This document shows, piece after piece, positions 11,322 through 22,732 of a stretch of 64,000 nucleotides of DNA; the first letter of the stretch is position 1, and each line of letters begins with the position of its first letter. The position numbers and the translations under genes were made by a program. The stretch is taken from contig OX465283.1 of assembly GCA_949987705.1 (NCBI GenBank), positions 79,369,720-79,433,719 on the forward strand, read 5' to 3'. Under the pieces are notes generated by a model. That model saw nothing but the letters and a program-made list of their open reading frames with translations, did no database searches and was not told the DNA's origin. The DNA is from Thereva unica (lineage: Eukaryota > Arthropoda > Insecta > Diptera > Therevidae).

Positions 11322-14264
11322 CTGAACTTAAAACGGATCCTATCAGACGCATGTTCCTAAAACGGCCATACCACTGTGACCAATTTATATCGACCAACAG
11401 TAGCAGCGTTTCCATTTTCATTGTTCGTGTTCTTGCCGTTTTAGTCCCCAGTCCCAATTTTCCTCAGGCAATTGCCTAATTATTTTGCTTAAGCTATAGG
11501 GAAATGCATTTCCACACAACATGTTAGTTACTTAACCGCTACATGTTTCTGCTGTAGTCCTTTTACTTATAGAGCGAAAGGGACATCAGTTGAATTGAAT
11601 GTAATTTAAATTTAAATTTTAGCCTCTTTCAACGAAGAAAACTCTCCATGGCACAATTTAAAAATACGTAAGTAAAATGTTTCCAAATTGATTTCCATTC
11701 CATTAGATATTTCTTTCCCTAATTTTTTGATATCCTACTTCTATAATGCCCTAAAGACCACAGATTTACTGATCCTCAATCAAGCAAAACCGGAAAGCAA
11801 GATGACCATTCAGGATGTGTATCTCATTTAACACATAATCATAATCATTGGACATGTTTCCCAGAAACATGCCAAAACGCATTCCGTTCAACAGAGAAAA
11901 TTTCAAAATCAGCTCCTGTCGGCCGGAAAATCCCGGGATGAACAGGATGAAGGAAAGGGAGTGGCCAGAGACAGAGTCAATCCAGTCCCAACAGGACACG
12001 AGAGAAGAAATAAATTGCGATGTCATTGGAAGTAATTTTGATGTATCACCTATAAAGGCTCAAATCCCCAGACAGAATGGGATAACCAAAGATATCAAGG
12101 ATAGCAAAGGATACAACTCCGGATAGGACTAGCATTTTGAGATGTTCCACGAAGCCTATTCCAGTTTTGGTGGCGATGTCACGTGCCTTTAAGTCCCGGT
12201 GGTTGATAGGAAATTTGCGAAAGGAAAAAAAAACTAAAAACCCAATACGTTTCCCTCTAACTAACCAGAGCCAAGCGTTCACTGCTTTTGATATCAGTTG
12301 AAAAAGAAAAAAAACTTTTTCCCCAGTGATGAAGGAAAAATCATTTTTGGGTGTGGGAGTTCGATAAATCAGTGACAGATCCAGTATTTGAAGGTACATG
12401 ACAACTTTTCCTTGTTGTCTGGATTTTCAGGGGGTGCTTTCTGGCCCAAAATGAAAGAAATCTGCCACCAAGATTGGCGAGTGATAAGGCATGAAATTCT
12501 ACACGCAAAACCAAACACGCACAGGGGATTGCGTGTTAATCTCTACAGGAGGAGAGCCCCATTCTCGCAAATCAATCAACGAAATAAATTTGCTCCCTTT
12601 AAATGAAAAAAAAAAAAAAAATTAGAAAAAAAGTCCGGAATTTTATGAGATATTTCAATTATACACGTCATGGCCCAAGAGTGTTGGAGCAGGGATCAAA
12701 TTGGATGTATTTAAAGGAAAATTATGTTTACCAGGAATTCCGAAAAATCTATTTAACATTTTCATTCCTGATCCCGACTGTAGTATGGGTAAAAAGGTAC
12801 AGCGCCAGAGATTTGTTAATAAGATTAAAATTTAATAAATGGTAATTGAAAACGATTTTTTTTTTTCGTTTGATAAAAAATTAATAGCCTCTCGAAAATC
12901 CGTCCTGCTTCCGATGAATATAATTATGTATGTTAATCAATAAAACTTGTTCATTCGTCACAATAAAAGCTATTTTGGGAGTTAATAACTGTATGATGAG
13001 TAATGGATAACTCGTATTTTTAAATTTAATTCAATTTATGTAGAAAATTTTAATTACATTAATATTTTTCGTTATTTGCATATCAAATGCACATATCCAT
13101 TTATTAATTATATTGATAAATGATGTGAAAGTTGTACGTTGTGCGATTGTGCATTAATATCCAAGTGATTGTGTTAAAAAAAATTACAAATGCAATAAAA
13201 TATTTCTAACATTCCATTTCATTCTGTATTTTAAGGGATAATAAAGGTAGATTGTTAGTTAATATTAAATGTTTGTAAAATGTGTTAGATTTTTGCTTCA
13301 TAAGTTTCAAGCGTGGGTCATAATGTGGCCGTTGAAGAGCAAGTGCGATGACCAAAGCCTTCTATATTTACAAGCCATGCACAACAAAATCTCACACTCA
13401 CATTCAAAGGTTCATGGGACTTCAATTTCAAAGATTCATGGGACTTCGAAGTGTGGTTATGTGTTTTTTCGGGAATAAATTCGGAAAATTACTGCTGCCT
13501 TCACCTTTTTAACGGGTTGTTGACTTATTACGTTGATAAATTGTAACCCTTTTTATCTCCAAAATAGAATTAATTAAAACAAAATACCTTGAATAGCAAC
13601 AGACAATGCCCTGGTGCTTGGATTTTGCAGGACTTCGCGAGATAATTCGGCGTCTAGCCTTAAAGTGCATATAGTATTCTTTCCTCGTTCTGAATTGCGG
13701 TCTTGCCTAGTTCTGTTTTTTTTATACGTATTTATGGAAACTTTCCTCGTAAAGATCTTTAATTTATTTATCCAAATCCACTTGAAACACAGTAAAATAC
13801 ATACATATATCGATATATTTTCAAATGAAATTGAAGAATGTGCACGCACTTTATCATCACTGTAGAGATAAATAATTTACTAATTCCATTTTGAAGTAAA
13901 GTCCCTTTTAATATATTCTTATTAACTAAGCTAGTTTCAACATATCTCAGAAGACGTTTAGATATAAGCTGAGAACAAAACGGTCCTCCATGACTAACAT
14001 AAATCCGCAAACGAATTAAACATATTATTTAACTTGCTAACTCATGACACTTATTTTGAGCACTTTTTACACGTCTTTTATTTTGATGAAATAACTATCA
14101 TTTTTAATAAAACCTCACTCGCAACAGCACTTTCCGCGGCACGAAACCATTTTCCCCTTGTTTTTAATGGGATTTTGACATTTCACGAATTGAAGTTGGG
14201 ACTTCATACAACTACATACACACACCTACAGCATGGCTTGTAAATGTAGAAGGCTTTGGCGATG
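11322..14264. other. ~2.9 kb without recognisable gene
   Basis: AT-rich sequence with only short, unrelated open frames; the longest, at 12046-12399 on the minus strand and 11848-12126 on the plus strand, resemble nothing I recognise and lack domain-like composition. A 22-base direct repeat (CAAAGGTTCATGGGACTTC, CAAAGATTCATGGGACTTC) lies near 13405-13448. The first ~150 bases may be 3' UTR of the LINE tail. Confidence 0.5.
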
Positions 14265-14467
14265 ACACAATATGTATATGTGGTGGAGCGCCATAAAGTT
14301 TGGTGAAATTAAAATTTTTTCGTGAGATAGCCCAAACCAAGACCCTCTCAACTACAGGCCCCGAAGGAGAGTTTTTCATGGTGGTCAACTCAGTCCAAAA
14401 ATTCACCGGAGTGAGCGGAATAAACATGGCGCGGAATAAGTTCGGGAACGTTTTGGTTATAGTTTTG

Positions 14468-16408
14468 CAGGGCCGTCTTTTATTGTTTGAAGGCCCTGGG
14501 CCTACTTTGAGTGGAGGCCCACTTAAGGAAACGTAAAATCATGAAATTTTTTTAAAACTACTCTAACATTGATCATTATGATTTTTCTTTAAAATAATAG
14601 TCCAGACGCTGTAGTAAAAATTTTACTAAAACCTGACATTAAAACCAATAGAAATGATTTTTGGCACACGAGCAATTTTTGAAGAGTACTTTAAGAAAAA
14701 AATTTGTTGTCTGTAAAGAGGGTTTACGGACGATAGTTTAACGTGACAACGTCATGAGAAAACATTGATGAAATGATTGCATACTTTTATAAATAAAATT
14801 GAATCATTTATATTAAATTATCATTATTTTGCATGGATACAAAAAGGAGTGAAATGAAATATTCATTTTGATTGATAAATTAGCTTTTATTTGCACTAAT
14901 GAATTCAAATATGTTTATTACTTTAATGAACAGATTATTTACAAGTAACAATGTGTAGTAACAAATTCATTTACAGCTTTTATACATCTCTGATATTTAA
15001 CTTCTTGCAATCTGTGTTATTCTGTTAAGGATAGGTCGATGATAGGAAAAGTATGAAATGAATGGGAGTGTTTCAATTGTAATGTGCCTTGAAAAAGTCA
15101 AATCGAGGGTTGTTCCTCTCAGCGTTGTTGACTTAGTAACATCTGATGTGCATTCGAGATTGTACATATCCTTCATGAATTTGAGGAATGTATCATCATT
15201 TTTCACGTTTGTGTTGAAGTCGCCACAAAGAAGAATTGGTACATTGGTATCAACTTGCATGATCGGATGCACATATGTACTGCCTGTTATGCACGTGCGG
15301 AAAGAGTGCTTGGTGCAGCAATACACTAATGTTTGAGACACTTGCTCCAGGATGAATATACACTGCGCCAAGTACAATTTTAAACGTTGTATCAGCAGTG
15401 AAACATGTAATTTCAGCCAAGCAGACCTCGCCTGTGTTTCTGATGAGACGAGTGTGTCCGACAATTCAACGTGGAGAACTTTGGCCTTGGATGTTGATGT
15501 TACTTTTCGATAGATTGCCACTCCACCAGCTGCGTTTGTATCAGAATCTGATCGATTATTCTGCCTGGTTATACATTCATAATTATTGATTGGAACTGGA
15601 TCAAAATTGTCACGCATCCACGTTTCAGTCAATACCAAATAATCCGATCTTGGTATCACGGGATCCGTTTCAATATCGGCGAAGTGCGCAGACAAACTCT
15701 GAACATTAAGGTTTGTCACTACAGTTTGCCCAGCGTTGTTACCGTCATCACAAAATTTCACTGCTTTTGAAGTGATTGTTTGAAGGGCGTGTCCACGCAG
15801 TCGAATGTATTCGTTACGGACATCTCGCGTAGTCTGTGAGTCGTTCCCATCCCGTCCGTGTTTGAAGATAAAAGGCGCATCTTTTTCCGTGATGATGTGC
15901 AAGCCGTCTATATTCGTTACCCGACTCAGCGCCACGTACACCAACTGTTGTGGTTGCTCCGAGGAGTATTTATAAACAATAACAGTAACGTCCCACCTTG
16001 CGACTTGTGAATGGTAATAGCACAAGCAGGAACGCAAGGAAACTGTTTTCGTTTGCATTTCACAGTTTTCGTCAGTATAATGTTCATTATTTTCTTATAA
16101 ATAGGCACCCAGTTAGGAGACAGAGTGTTTGGCTTGCTTTGCTTATTGTTGACAATTTGACAAATTTAATTTAATTAAATATTGACAATTTTAATCAAAT
16201 TTTTAAGATTACTACGATCAAATTTTTAAAATTATTTCGGGACATAACGGGAGAATGAGTTATCACTTTTCGTGCATGCAGCCGGCGTTCATCGTTTTAA
16301 TAGACGTTGTCACGTCAAAAATTGTTCCGCCCGCGGAAAGTGGTAAAAATTCTCGGGAAAAATTGGAAAATTGATGGCCCGGTGTGCCCTGCCTTAAAGA
16401 CGGCCCTG
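14468..16408. mobile_element. hAT-family element with 8-bp TSD, carrying Helentron sequence
   Basis: The ends are CAGGGCCGTCTT and its inverse AAGACGGCCCTG. They are flanked by an exact 8-bp duplication TAGTTTTG (14460-14467 and 16409-16416). CAG-type ends plus an 8-bp TSD are the hallmark of hAT transposons. The element contains no hAT transposase. Its interior is dominated by the minus-strand Helitron helicase/endonuclease fragment at 14997-16139. It is therefore non-autonomous and composite. Confidence 0.85.
14997..16139 (-). pseudogene. Helentron (Helitron2-type) helicase C-terminus fused to AP-like endonuclease
   Basis: Reading on the minus strand from 16139, one frame gives KCKRKQFPCVPACAITIHKS followed by QGGT, helicase motif V of PIF1-type Helitron helicases. 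After a frameshift near 16005 the protein continues with LVYVALSRVTNIDGLHI, motif VI. With no break it then runs into an endonuclease/exonuclease/phosphatase domain: TNLNVQSLSAH, then LTETWM, a GGVAIY strand, CGDFNTNV with its catalytic Asp and Asn, and a degenerate SYHRPI near the C-terminus in place of SDHRPI. A helicase with an endonuclease at its C-terminus is the defining layout of Helentrons. The replication-initiator domain and helicase motifs I-IV are missing, and at least two frameshifts (near 16005 and within the endonuclease around 15320) make it inactive. Confidence 0.8.
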
Positions 16409-17293
16409 TAGTTTTGCAGTAAAAAGTGATAAAATATTGTATTTTAACACTTTTAACTGCACTTGGATTTACCAGTGAATAGTTTATTAGTGATTTAATT
16501 AAAAAAAAATAAAAATAATTTAGTGATTAAGTGTCGAACAACTGTTGTTAAGGCGAACAACTGTTTTTACATTCACGGTGTTTTTTCATGTTTATTTACG
16601 AAAAAAATGTTGAAAATTTAATGTTTTGTTTAGTTATGGGATTACAAGTGATTTTAAAGTGATTAATACATATAATGTAATTAGTATTAAAAATATAGGT
16701 GTAGAAAAACACTTTTCTTATTCACTTTTCCTTTCAAACTTTTCTGCACTTATATGTTTAATAATAATTCCATAATATATTATTTAATGACTTTAAAATC
16801 ACTTTTAATTAAATAATCAGCATATTTTTCCTTAATAAACACGAAAAAAACACCGCGAAAGTAAAATAAATTGATCACCTCAACAATTAACACACTTAAA
16901 ACTCACTAAATCACTATTTTTTTTTATTTTTTCTTATTAAATCACTAAAGAACTAATCACTGATAAATCCATGTATAGTTTAAAGTAATAACTTAGATAC
17001 AATGATTTTCCACTTTTTACCACAAAAATATGACGAAAACAATCCCGAGCCTATTCCGCGCCATGTTTATTATAACCAAATGTCAGATTTGTGGACTGAC
17101 TTCAGCTATGGTTGTATCAGTTCAAGAGAGAACTTCATGGCCTGTAATGGAGAGGGTCTTGCCCAAACGCATTTTAGTTTCAATTTATTCCAATTCCAAC
17201 GAATATTCCGGAAGGCAGCTTGCGAGAGCGCCAAGACAAAGTTTTTGTAGAACCGGAGGTTATTCGAAATGCAACCACATATCTACATATATT

Positions 17294-17659
17294 AACAAAA
17301 GAAGTTTCTGCTTTGATGCATGTATGCATGCATATATGTATGTGTGCGCTACAGCGGGCGCACCAGTCCGCGGAGCATCGAAATTTTGCTCGAAGGTCCG
17401 TAGGGGTCTCCCATGCTGCACCTCGAACCACCGATTTTCGAAATTCAAAATGGCCGTTGAAATATGACCGAAATTCAAATGGCCAAATGTGTTACCATTT
17501 CCATGCAAGTCGGTATCGGTATGGTAGCAAATAACAAATTTATGATCAGAACTTATCAATTCAAAATGGCCGCGCCAATATGGCCCACGAATATTTCCAA
17601 TTGTATTCCGATTGCAATGCAAACTTATAAATTCAAAATTTTGCAATCACATTCTTCTT
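17294..17659. other. Spacer with repeated AATTCAAAATGGCCG words
   Basis: The word TTCAAAATGGCCG occurs near 17442 and 17562, with a variant at 17474, plus ATGCATGCATATATGTATGT near 17325. It looks like repeat debris. No gene is recognised. Confidence 0.35.
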
Positions 17660-18133
17660 CTTCTACTTTCTTCTTTACGTTCTTAAATCCCTCATGGGAC
17701 ATAGGGCGGAAACAGTTGCCCTCCAGCGGACTCTGTTTTGCGCGACAGCTCTCAGCTCTGACCAGGATCTCGCAGTTGTTGTGGCTTCTGCTAGTAGGGT
17801 TCTCCTCCACGTTGTTTTACGTCTTCCTACTCGACGGGATCCTTGCGGATCCCAGTCATGGGCCTGTTTGGCTAGATGTTCGTTTTCGCGGCGTCGCAAG
17901 TTGTGGCCAACCCAATTCCATTTCCTTCGCCTGATTTGGTCGTCTATCCTTTCTCGGCCGGCACGGCGCCATAGTTCTTCGTTTGAAATTCTATCTTGCC
18001 AGCGGATTTTTAGGATACGATGCAAGCATCTGTTGTTGAAGGCTTTTAAGTGGCCTGTGATGAATTGGGTGACTTTTCATGTTTCGCAACCTTACAAAAG
18101 AACTGTCTTAACGTTGGAGTTGAATAGCCGCTA
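17660..18133 (-). pseudogene. RTE-like LINE, C-terminal part
   Basis: On the minus strand from 18133: RLFNSNVKTVLL, then a GCET..KVTQFITGHLKAFNNR segment in which two codons have become stops, then CLHRILKIRWQDRISNEELW, RRRKWNWVGHNLRR and a GRRKTTWRRTL...W tail ending at 17675. This is the standard C-terminal region of RTE-like elements widespread in invertebrates. A (CTT)n-like tract at 17660 on the plus strand corresponds to its 3' end. The upstream part of the same protein is found at 20403-20605, beyond an inserted CR1-like LINE. Confidence 0.75.
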
Positions 18134-19969
18134 TTTGTTCTTAGTTTCTTGTTCTCAGTTTCCTAGCCATTGGAAACAGGCTCTTGTTGTACCTATTCCG
18201 AAAAAGGTCTCTCCTTCGCAACCATCTGACTTCCGTCCAATCAGTCTTCTATTACTGAGTTTCCATGAGAGTTCAACCAGAGTTGAACCCGAGTTGAACT
18301 CCATGGAAACAGTCGCAGTCAAGAGTTTTCGTTAAAGATTTTCAACTCTGCTCAACTCAACGAAAATAGGTAGATTGAACAGAGTTCACGCACACAATTA
18401 CAAACGGGATTGTCAAATGTTAAAAAAAGTCAAAATGTCGCGCCTGTTTATAACATTTCTGTTATACAACGAACACAATAAATTAATTTTATGGTCCATG
18501 ATCACTATTTTATAATAACAAAAATATTACGTCAAATTTAAAAACAGCTGCTTGCTTAATACAAGTACACATTCAGCTGTCTGTACACAGGCAGAAAAGT
18601 CAGCCATGGAAACGCATAGAGTTGAGTCGTTGAGTTGAAGTGTCATTTCAACTCAACCTCAACTCAACTCGACTCCCATGGAAACTCGGTATATGTTTCC
18701 TTTCTAAAGTTTTTGAAAAAATTATTGCTAAACAGCTCATGTACTATCTAAATCAAAGTAGTCTTCTCTCTATATGGCAATCTGGTTTCAGGTCTGGGCA
18801 CAGCTGCGAAACGGCACTCTTAAAACTTTCAACTGATATTTTTGAGTCACTTGATAACAATAAAATTGCAATCTTAGTTCTACTCGATTTCTCAAAAGCA
18901 TTTGACTCAGTTGACCATATGATGTTACTTGAAAAACTAGGCAGAAATTTTGGACTCGGCCCTACTGCAGTCAAACTATTTGAAAGCTATCTCCAGGAGC
19001 GCTCTCAAATTGTTAAGGTACAATAATCTTTCTCCGAACCAGCGCTTCTTCATTGTGGAGTACCTCAAGGCTCTATCCTGGGCCCCTTGCTTTTCAGCCT
19101 TTATATAAACGACCTTCCAAATGTAGTCAAACATTGTTCCATACATCTATATGCTGATGATGTGCAAATCTATTTAAGCAAACCTCGAACTTATCGAGGA
19201 TTGTACTGTTCAGCTAAACAGTGATCTGAAACGTGTGACTGAATGGTCAGTTCAGTACAAATTACTGCTGAACCCTACCAAGTCGTCCTGCCTTGTCGTC
19301 AGCAAAACTCCTATTGACATTGAAAATCTGTTCCCAATTAAAATTAATGGTAATGTTTTACCCTATGTTGACTCTGTAAGAAATCTGGGAGTGGAGCTCG
19401 ACTTTAAATTCAGTTGCTGTAACCAAACCAGAAGTGTCCTTCGTAAGGTGTATGCCTGCCTTTGCCAACTTTGGATATCCTCTAATCTATTGCCTCTTGC
19501 TTTACGTATACGAATGGCGAAGGCCCTGGTAATGCCCCATTTCACGTACGGAAGCCTAATTTTTTCAAAACTTGATGCTGTCTGTTCAAGAAAAATAAAA
19601 GTCGCGTTCAATGATACCCTTCGTTTTGTCTTTAAATTGCGTCGTTTTGATCATATCACGCACTATGCTCCCATTCTGCTAGGTATGACGTTTGAAAACT
19701 ACCTAATATATCACCGATTAAAATTCACTTTTAAACTTATACACAGCAGATGCCCTGGATATTTATTTCAAAAACTTAACTTCTTGCAACTAAGCAGACA
19801 ATCTAGCACACTTTTGGTGCCTCGTATACGAACAGTATATGGTGAACGCTCTTACTTGTTCCAAATTGCTCGGATGTGGAACAAACTACCCGTTTATGTG
19901 CAGAGCGCGTCCTCTTGGCGATTATTCAACAGGCTCTTGAAGGAACATCTAACAAATAACAATTTGTAG
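18134..19969 (+). pseudogene. CR1-like reverse transcriptase, broken
   Basis: The order of motifs is SHWKQALVVPIPKK and SDFRPISL (18165-18250); the 435-bp MITE; FLSKVFEKIIAKQL; WQSGFRSGHSCETALLKL; LLDFSKAFDSVDH (18877-18917); [14 protein letters not shown] (about 19054-19095); YADDVQIY (19153-19176), the catalytic Asp pair; then, after a single-base frameshift near 19190, LLNPTKSSCLVVSK, LGVELDFKFS, the thumb, and a C-terminal WNKLPVYVQ...FNRLLKEHL ending at 19969. There is a stop directly after VKVQ (about 19023). The apurinic endonuclease domain and ORF1 are absent because of 5' truncation. Closest in this window is the copy at 29873-31453. Confidence 0.8.
18255..18689. mobile_element. 435-bp MITE, TA target
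   Basis: The ends are CTGAGTTTCCATG and the inverse of CCGAGTTTCCATG, flanked by TA on each side (18253-18254 and 18690-18691). The interior is rich in AGTTGAA/TTCAACTC words. Removing the element with one TA brings the reverse transcriptase frames of the two flanks into register, with no stop at the junction, which supports the boundaries. A TA target fits Tc1/mariner-type mobilisation. There is no coding capacity. Confidence 0.75.
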
Positions 19970-20075
19970 GGTCACTCACTTTTTGAATCTTCTTTTCATT
20001 TATCTTCTTTTCTTGCCATTTTTTTTCTTTTATTTTATTATTAAAACATTATTTTTTATATTTTGTTAATATTAT

Positions 20076-20184
20076 GGGTATTTTCATAAACGCAGAACTG
20101 CCGCAGTACTGCAGAATTCAGCTACAGACTACCAATTGCTGAATTTTGCAGTACTGCGGCAGTTCTGCGTTTATGAAAATACCC
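20076..20184. mobile_element. 109-bp palindromic MITE
   Basis: GGGTATTTTCATAAACGCAG...CTGCGTTTATGAAAATACCC: two ~47-base arms that are nearly perfect inverses around a ~15-base centre. TA occurs on both sides (20073-20074 with one extra T; 20185-20186). It lies in the 3' UTR of the CR1-like LINE. Confidence 0.8.
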
Positions 20185-20381
20185 TATTTTTCAAACTTCA
20201 TCTTGTAACTTCTTTTCATTTTTCTTCGTTTTCTCACTGTTTTTTAAACATTATTTTTTGTATTTTGTTAATATTATTTGTTTTTAGTTTGTAGTATGTT
20301 ATATTCATTTTGTCTCAGTCACCCAATTAATATTTTGTTTGTACGTTTGTAAGAATTATGTTCTTTTGTACAATTGTAAAT

Positions 20382-20402
20382 AAATTATTATTATTATTAT
20401 TA
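20382..20402. repeat. (ATT)n LINE tail
   Basis: AAATTATTATTATTATTATT marks the 3' end of the CR1-like LINE. Confidence 0.8.
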
Positions 20403-20605
20403 TTAGTTGAGATCTCCGTTGATTTCCATATGCGGGACAGGCATGCATTGGAACTGACGTCTTCTTCTGCCCCACCATTTTCTGTAATAATGCCGACCGA
20501 GGTAGCAGAATTTATCTACCAGTTCCATGTCACGGTTATTCAGCGCTGTCCGTTCAATGGTGTTTGCATTTATCCGCATTTATTTGCATGTCTAGCAAAT
20601 TAAGC
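20403..20605 (-). pseudogene. RTE-like LINE, middle part (partner of 17660-18133)
   Basis: On the minus strand: RINANTIERTALNNRDMELV and DKFCYLG. After a one-base shift this continues with IITENGGAEEDV, SRIWKSTEIST. This is the YLGS...TE.GG...DI...R....A...L..IW.S..IS stretch immediately upstream of the NVKTVLLYGCETW motif in RTE-like proteins. That next motif is found at 18133 on the same strand, so the 2.27-kb LINE at 18134-20402 separates two halves of one older element. Confidence 0.75.
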
Positions 20606-21120
20606 TCTAGATAGCAAGCCCCATTGTATGCTGCCTGTTTTACTATCTAGAGCGCCGACAAGGATTTTATTTATTACTACATATAAGAAATAGTGAAGAA
20701 CAAAGTAGGCATCCCAGTCGAACTCCTGAGCTACGCCTCCCAGCGAAGGTTGGGTTCACCTCTTACTACAGAGAACTTTCCTAGCTTACCGAACTTTACT
20801 TACTTCACCACATATATGTCACACACGACAAAGTTGGCAACATTTGGTGTTGGTGTCAGAATTGAAAGTGTGTAGGTTGGTTAACAACTTAAAATCGAAG
20901 TTTGTCGGCGGTTGGAATAAAATCGAAAATTTCTGATTTTTAGTAAAGGTTGGCCACCATGTTGTATGTCTGTAGCGGTGTTGAGAACTTAGCCAGCAAA
21001 CGTCATTGGAAATTGTAATTGGAACGGTGCACTACGATGATGTTTGCACGGATGGTGAAAATCAAGTTGGAGGTTATATATATTTCATAATGCCAACTTA
21101 GTTGTCAACCAAGTTTGTCG
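20606..21120. other. Spacer, possible LINE debris
   Basis: The hexamer-plus word CTAGATAG flanks ~40 bases near 20609-20650 (CTCTAGATAG...CTATCTAGAG). The last ~50 bases, read on the minus strand after the hAT at 21129-22724 is removed, continue the decayed reverse transcriptase frame at 22733-22884. No intact gene. Confidence 0.4.
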
Positions 21121-21128
21121 TCTGTAGG

Positions 21129-22724
21129 CAGAGGCGGCCTTACCCATTGCGAGGCTCCGGGCGGCAGGTCTTTGCGAGGCCCTTTGTCCTTCGTGAAAAG
21201 CATGTGATGCGAAAGTAGGTCTGGTTCTTGTCTTGTTGTTCTTGTTCTTTTAAATCTTGTTTTGTTTCGAACAAACATTCAGAAATAATTTTTAAGTATC
21301 ACGCAGTTTTTACACTTTTTCAGCTTACTCAATACTTCAAATACTATGGGCGCATCCAGCGCACTCAGCGGCTGAGTAGCGGCTAAGTGCTGAGCTCGTT
21401 GGATGGCTAGGTGAACTAAGCAGCTTAGCTCAGCGGCTGGCAAATTTCTCAGCGTAAACATTTTATGCTAAGTAGCTCAGCGGTAGTGAATTGATGTTAT
21501 TTAAAATAGAAAAAAAATTTAGCTGTCAAAATAAATTTTAACTCAGCTACCCATCCAGCCGACACATATCGCTGAGTTACTTTTTACGCTGTGCTGTTCA
21601 GCTAAGCGGCTTTTCCGCTAAGTGCGCTGGATGCGCCCTATAATTCACACTTTTCTAGCTCACTCAATACTTTAAACACTATAAGAACGTAATATTCAAT
21701 AAAATTGAAAGTTATGTACGGTGCAGTAACGATTTTGTAACTCGTACTGCAAGCAAAATAATTCCAAGGTGACAAGAGTTGACAAACGAAATGAAACATG
21801 GGGATTCCCTGAGCGATACACTGTAAATCTCATTTCCCGAACAGCGGGAATTGTAATTCCCGAACAGCGGGAATTGACAAGTCGAAGGTAGAGAAATTTT
21901 CTGTATCCGCTTTGTTTTCCTAGGTTTCTGTATTCTCTTTGTTTTCTTGGTTTCGTTTTCTGGTAATCTGTTCTGGCTTCGAGTAATATTACATTTGCTC
22001 TTAAAATTTTGCTTCGATATTTTGTTTTTGACTTTTAATATGAATTTTCGTTTATGTATATTGAGTCAAGAAAAAAGAGATCAAGGATAGGAAGTTTCTC
22101 TTTATCTATTTGTTATTCTAATGGGGTGGCAAGCGGCGTGTGTTGAATATAAGCTGATAACTTTGTAGCTTCCATTATATTTTTTAAGATTCTCTTTAAA
22201 GATGATTTAAAGGGATAGAGAATACTTTTATGAATTGTATTTTTCAGTACGGGTTGCCTGAAGTGTTTTTTTTGCAAGAAAAATGTAATGATGGTTACAA
22301 AAGAGAATAGGTATGAGAAGAGGTATGCAGGGTTTTATTATTACTATCTTTTTTAAAGTAGAAATTTAAAAAAAAAATTTGTTTTGACTGGAAACAATTC
22401 CTTATGTTTTCCTTTCTGACTTCACTATATGTTTTTCAGTTTTTTTAGTTAAACCTTCGATACTTTTACTTTCATCGTTCGCCTTGGGCATTGCTTCCCT
22501 TATCCTGACCCTTACGAACCGCCACTGATGAATGAATTAGTTAACTAACTTTCTTTTAATTTACCGTTATGTTATAACCTTAATAAGTAATTAAGGATCA
22601 AAATCAAAAGTATAGTTAAAAAAATCTACATTTTTTAAAATTTGCCTGGGCTCTTGCGCGAGGCCCCTGCAAGAGCGAGGCCCCGGGCGACTGCCCTGTT
22701 TGCCACCCCCTAAAGCCGCCGCTG
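21129..22724. mobile_element. 1.6-kb non-autonomous hAT element
   Basis: The ends are CAGAGGCGGCCTTA and the inverse of CAGCGGCGGCTTTA, flanked by an exact 8-bp duplication TCTGTAGG (21121-21128 and 22725-22732). Subterminal regions are GC-rich, with GAGGC(C/T)CCGGGCG near both ends. The interior is AT-rich with no transposase frame and contains a second MITE at 21348-21638. Confidence 0.85.
21348..21638. mobile_element. 291-bp MITE nested in the hAT element
   Basis: Inverted ends GGGCGCATCCAGCGCACT / AGTGCGCTGGATGCGCCC. The interior is full of CTCAGCGGCT / AGCTGAGC words, forming further inverted pairs. Flanks are TAT on both sides. The sequences just outside the two ends (ACACTTTTTCAGCTTACTC and ACACTTTTCTAGCTCACTC, each followed by AATACTT) also form a ~40-base direct repeat. 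Confidence 0.75.
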
Positions 22725-22732
22725 TCTGTAGG

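Larger units (their letters stand above)
14265..17293. mobile_element. Foldback element split by an hAT insertion
   Basis: The left arm (14265-14467, continuing after the hAT at 16417-16700) and the right arm (about 16760-17293) are inverse copies. Shared words are AAACATGGCGCGGAATA at 14424 versus its inverse near 17055, CAAGACCCTCTC near 14340 versus its inverse near 17148, and AACAC(T)GTG / CACCG near the centre. Arms are ~75-85% similar by eye. No ORF belongs to it. With the 1.94-kb hAT removed the element is about 1.1 kb. Confidence 0.6.
18134..20402 (+). mobile_element. 5'-truncated CR1-like LINE inserted in the RTE-like LINE
   Basis: It starts abruptly within a reverse transcriptase frame just after the RTE-like segment and ends in an (ATT)n tail at 20382-20402, directly followed by the other half of the RTE-like LINE. 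Length is 2.27 kb including two MITEs (18255-18689, 20076-20184). A non-templated trinucleotide tail rather than poly(A) is known for CR1/L2/I-type elements. The target duplication is not obvious; a few codons of the host LINE seem to be lost at the junction. Confidence 0.75.

Noticed and set aside
12388..12845. Pair of small plus-strand frames
   Set aside because: Low-complexity lysine start and no motif; neighbouring frames on the other strand are equally long.
17675..18335. Plus-strand frame of 213 residues across 17694-18335
   Set aside because: It is the antisense of the RTE-like LINE joined to the start of the CR1-like LINE and a MITE; it has no coherent domain.
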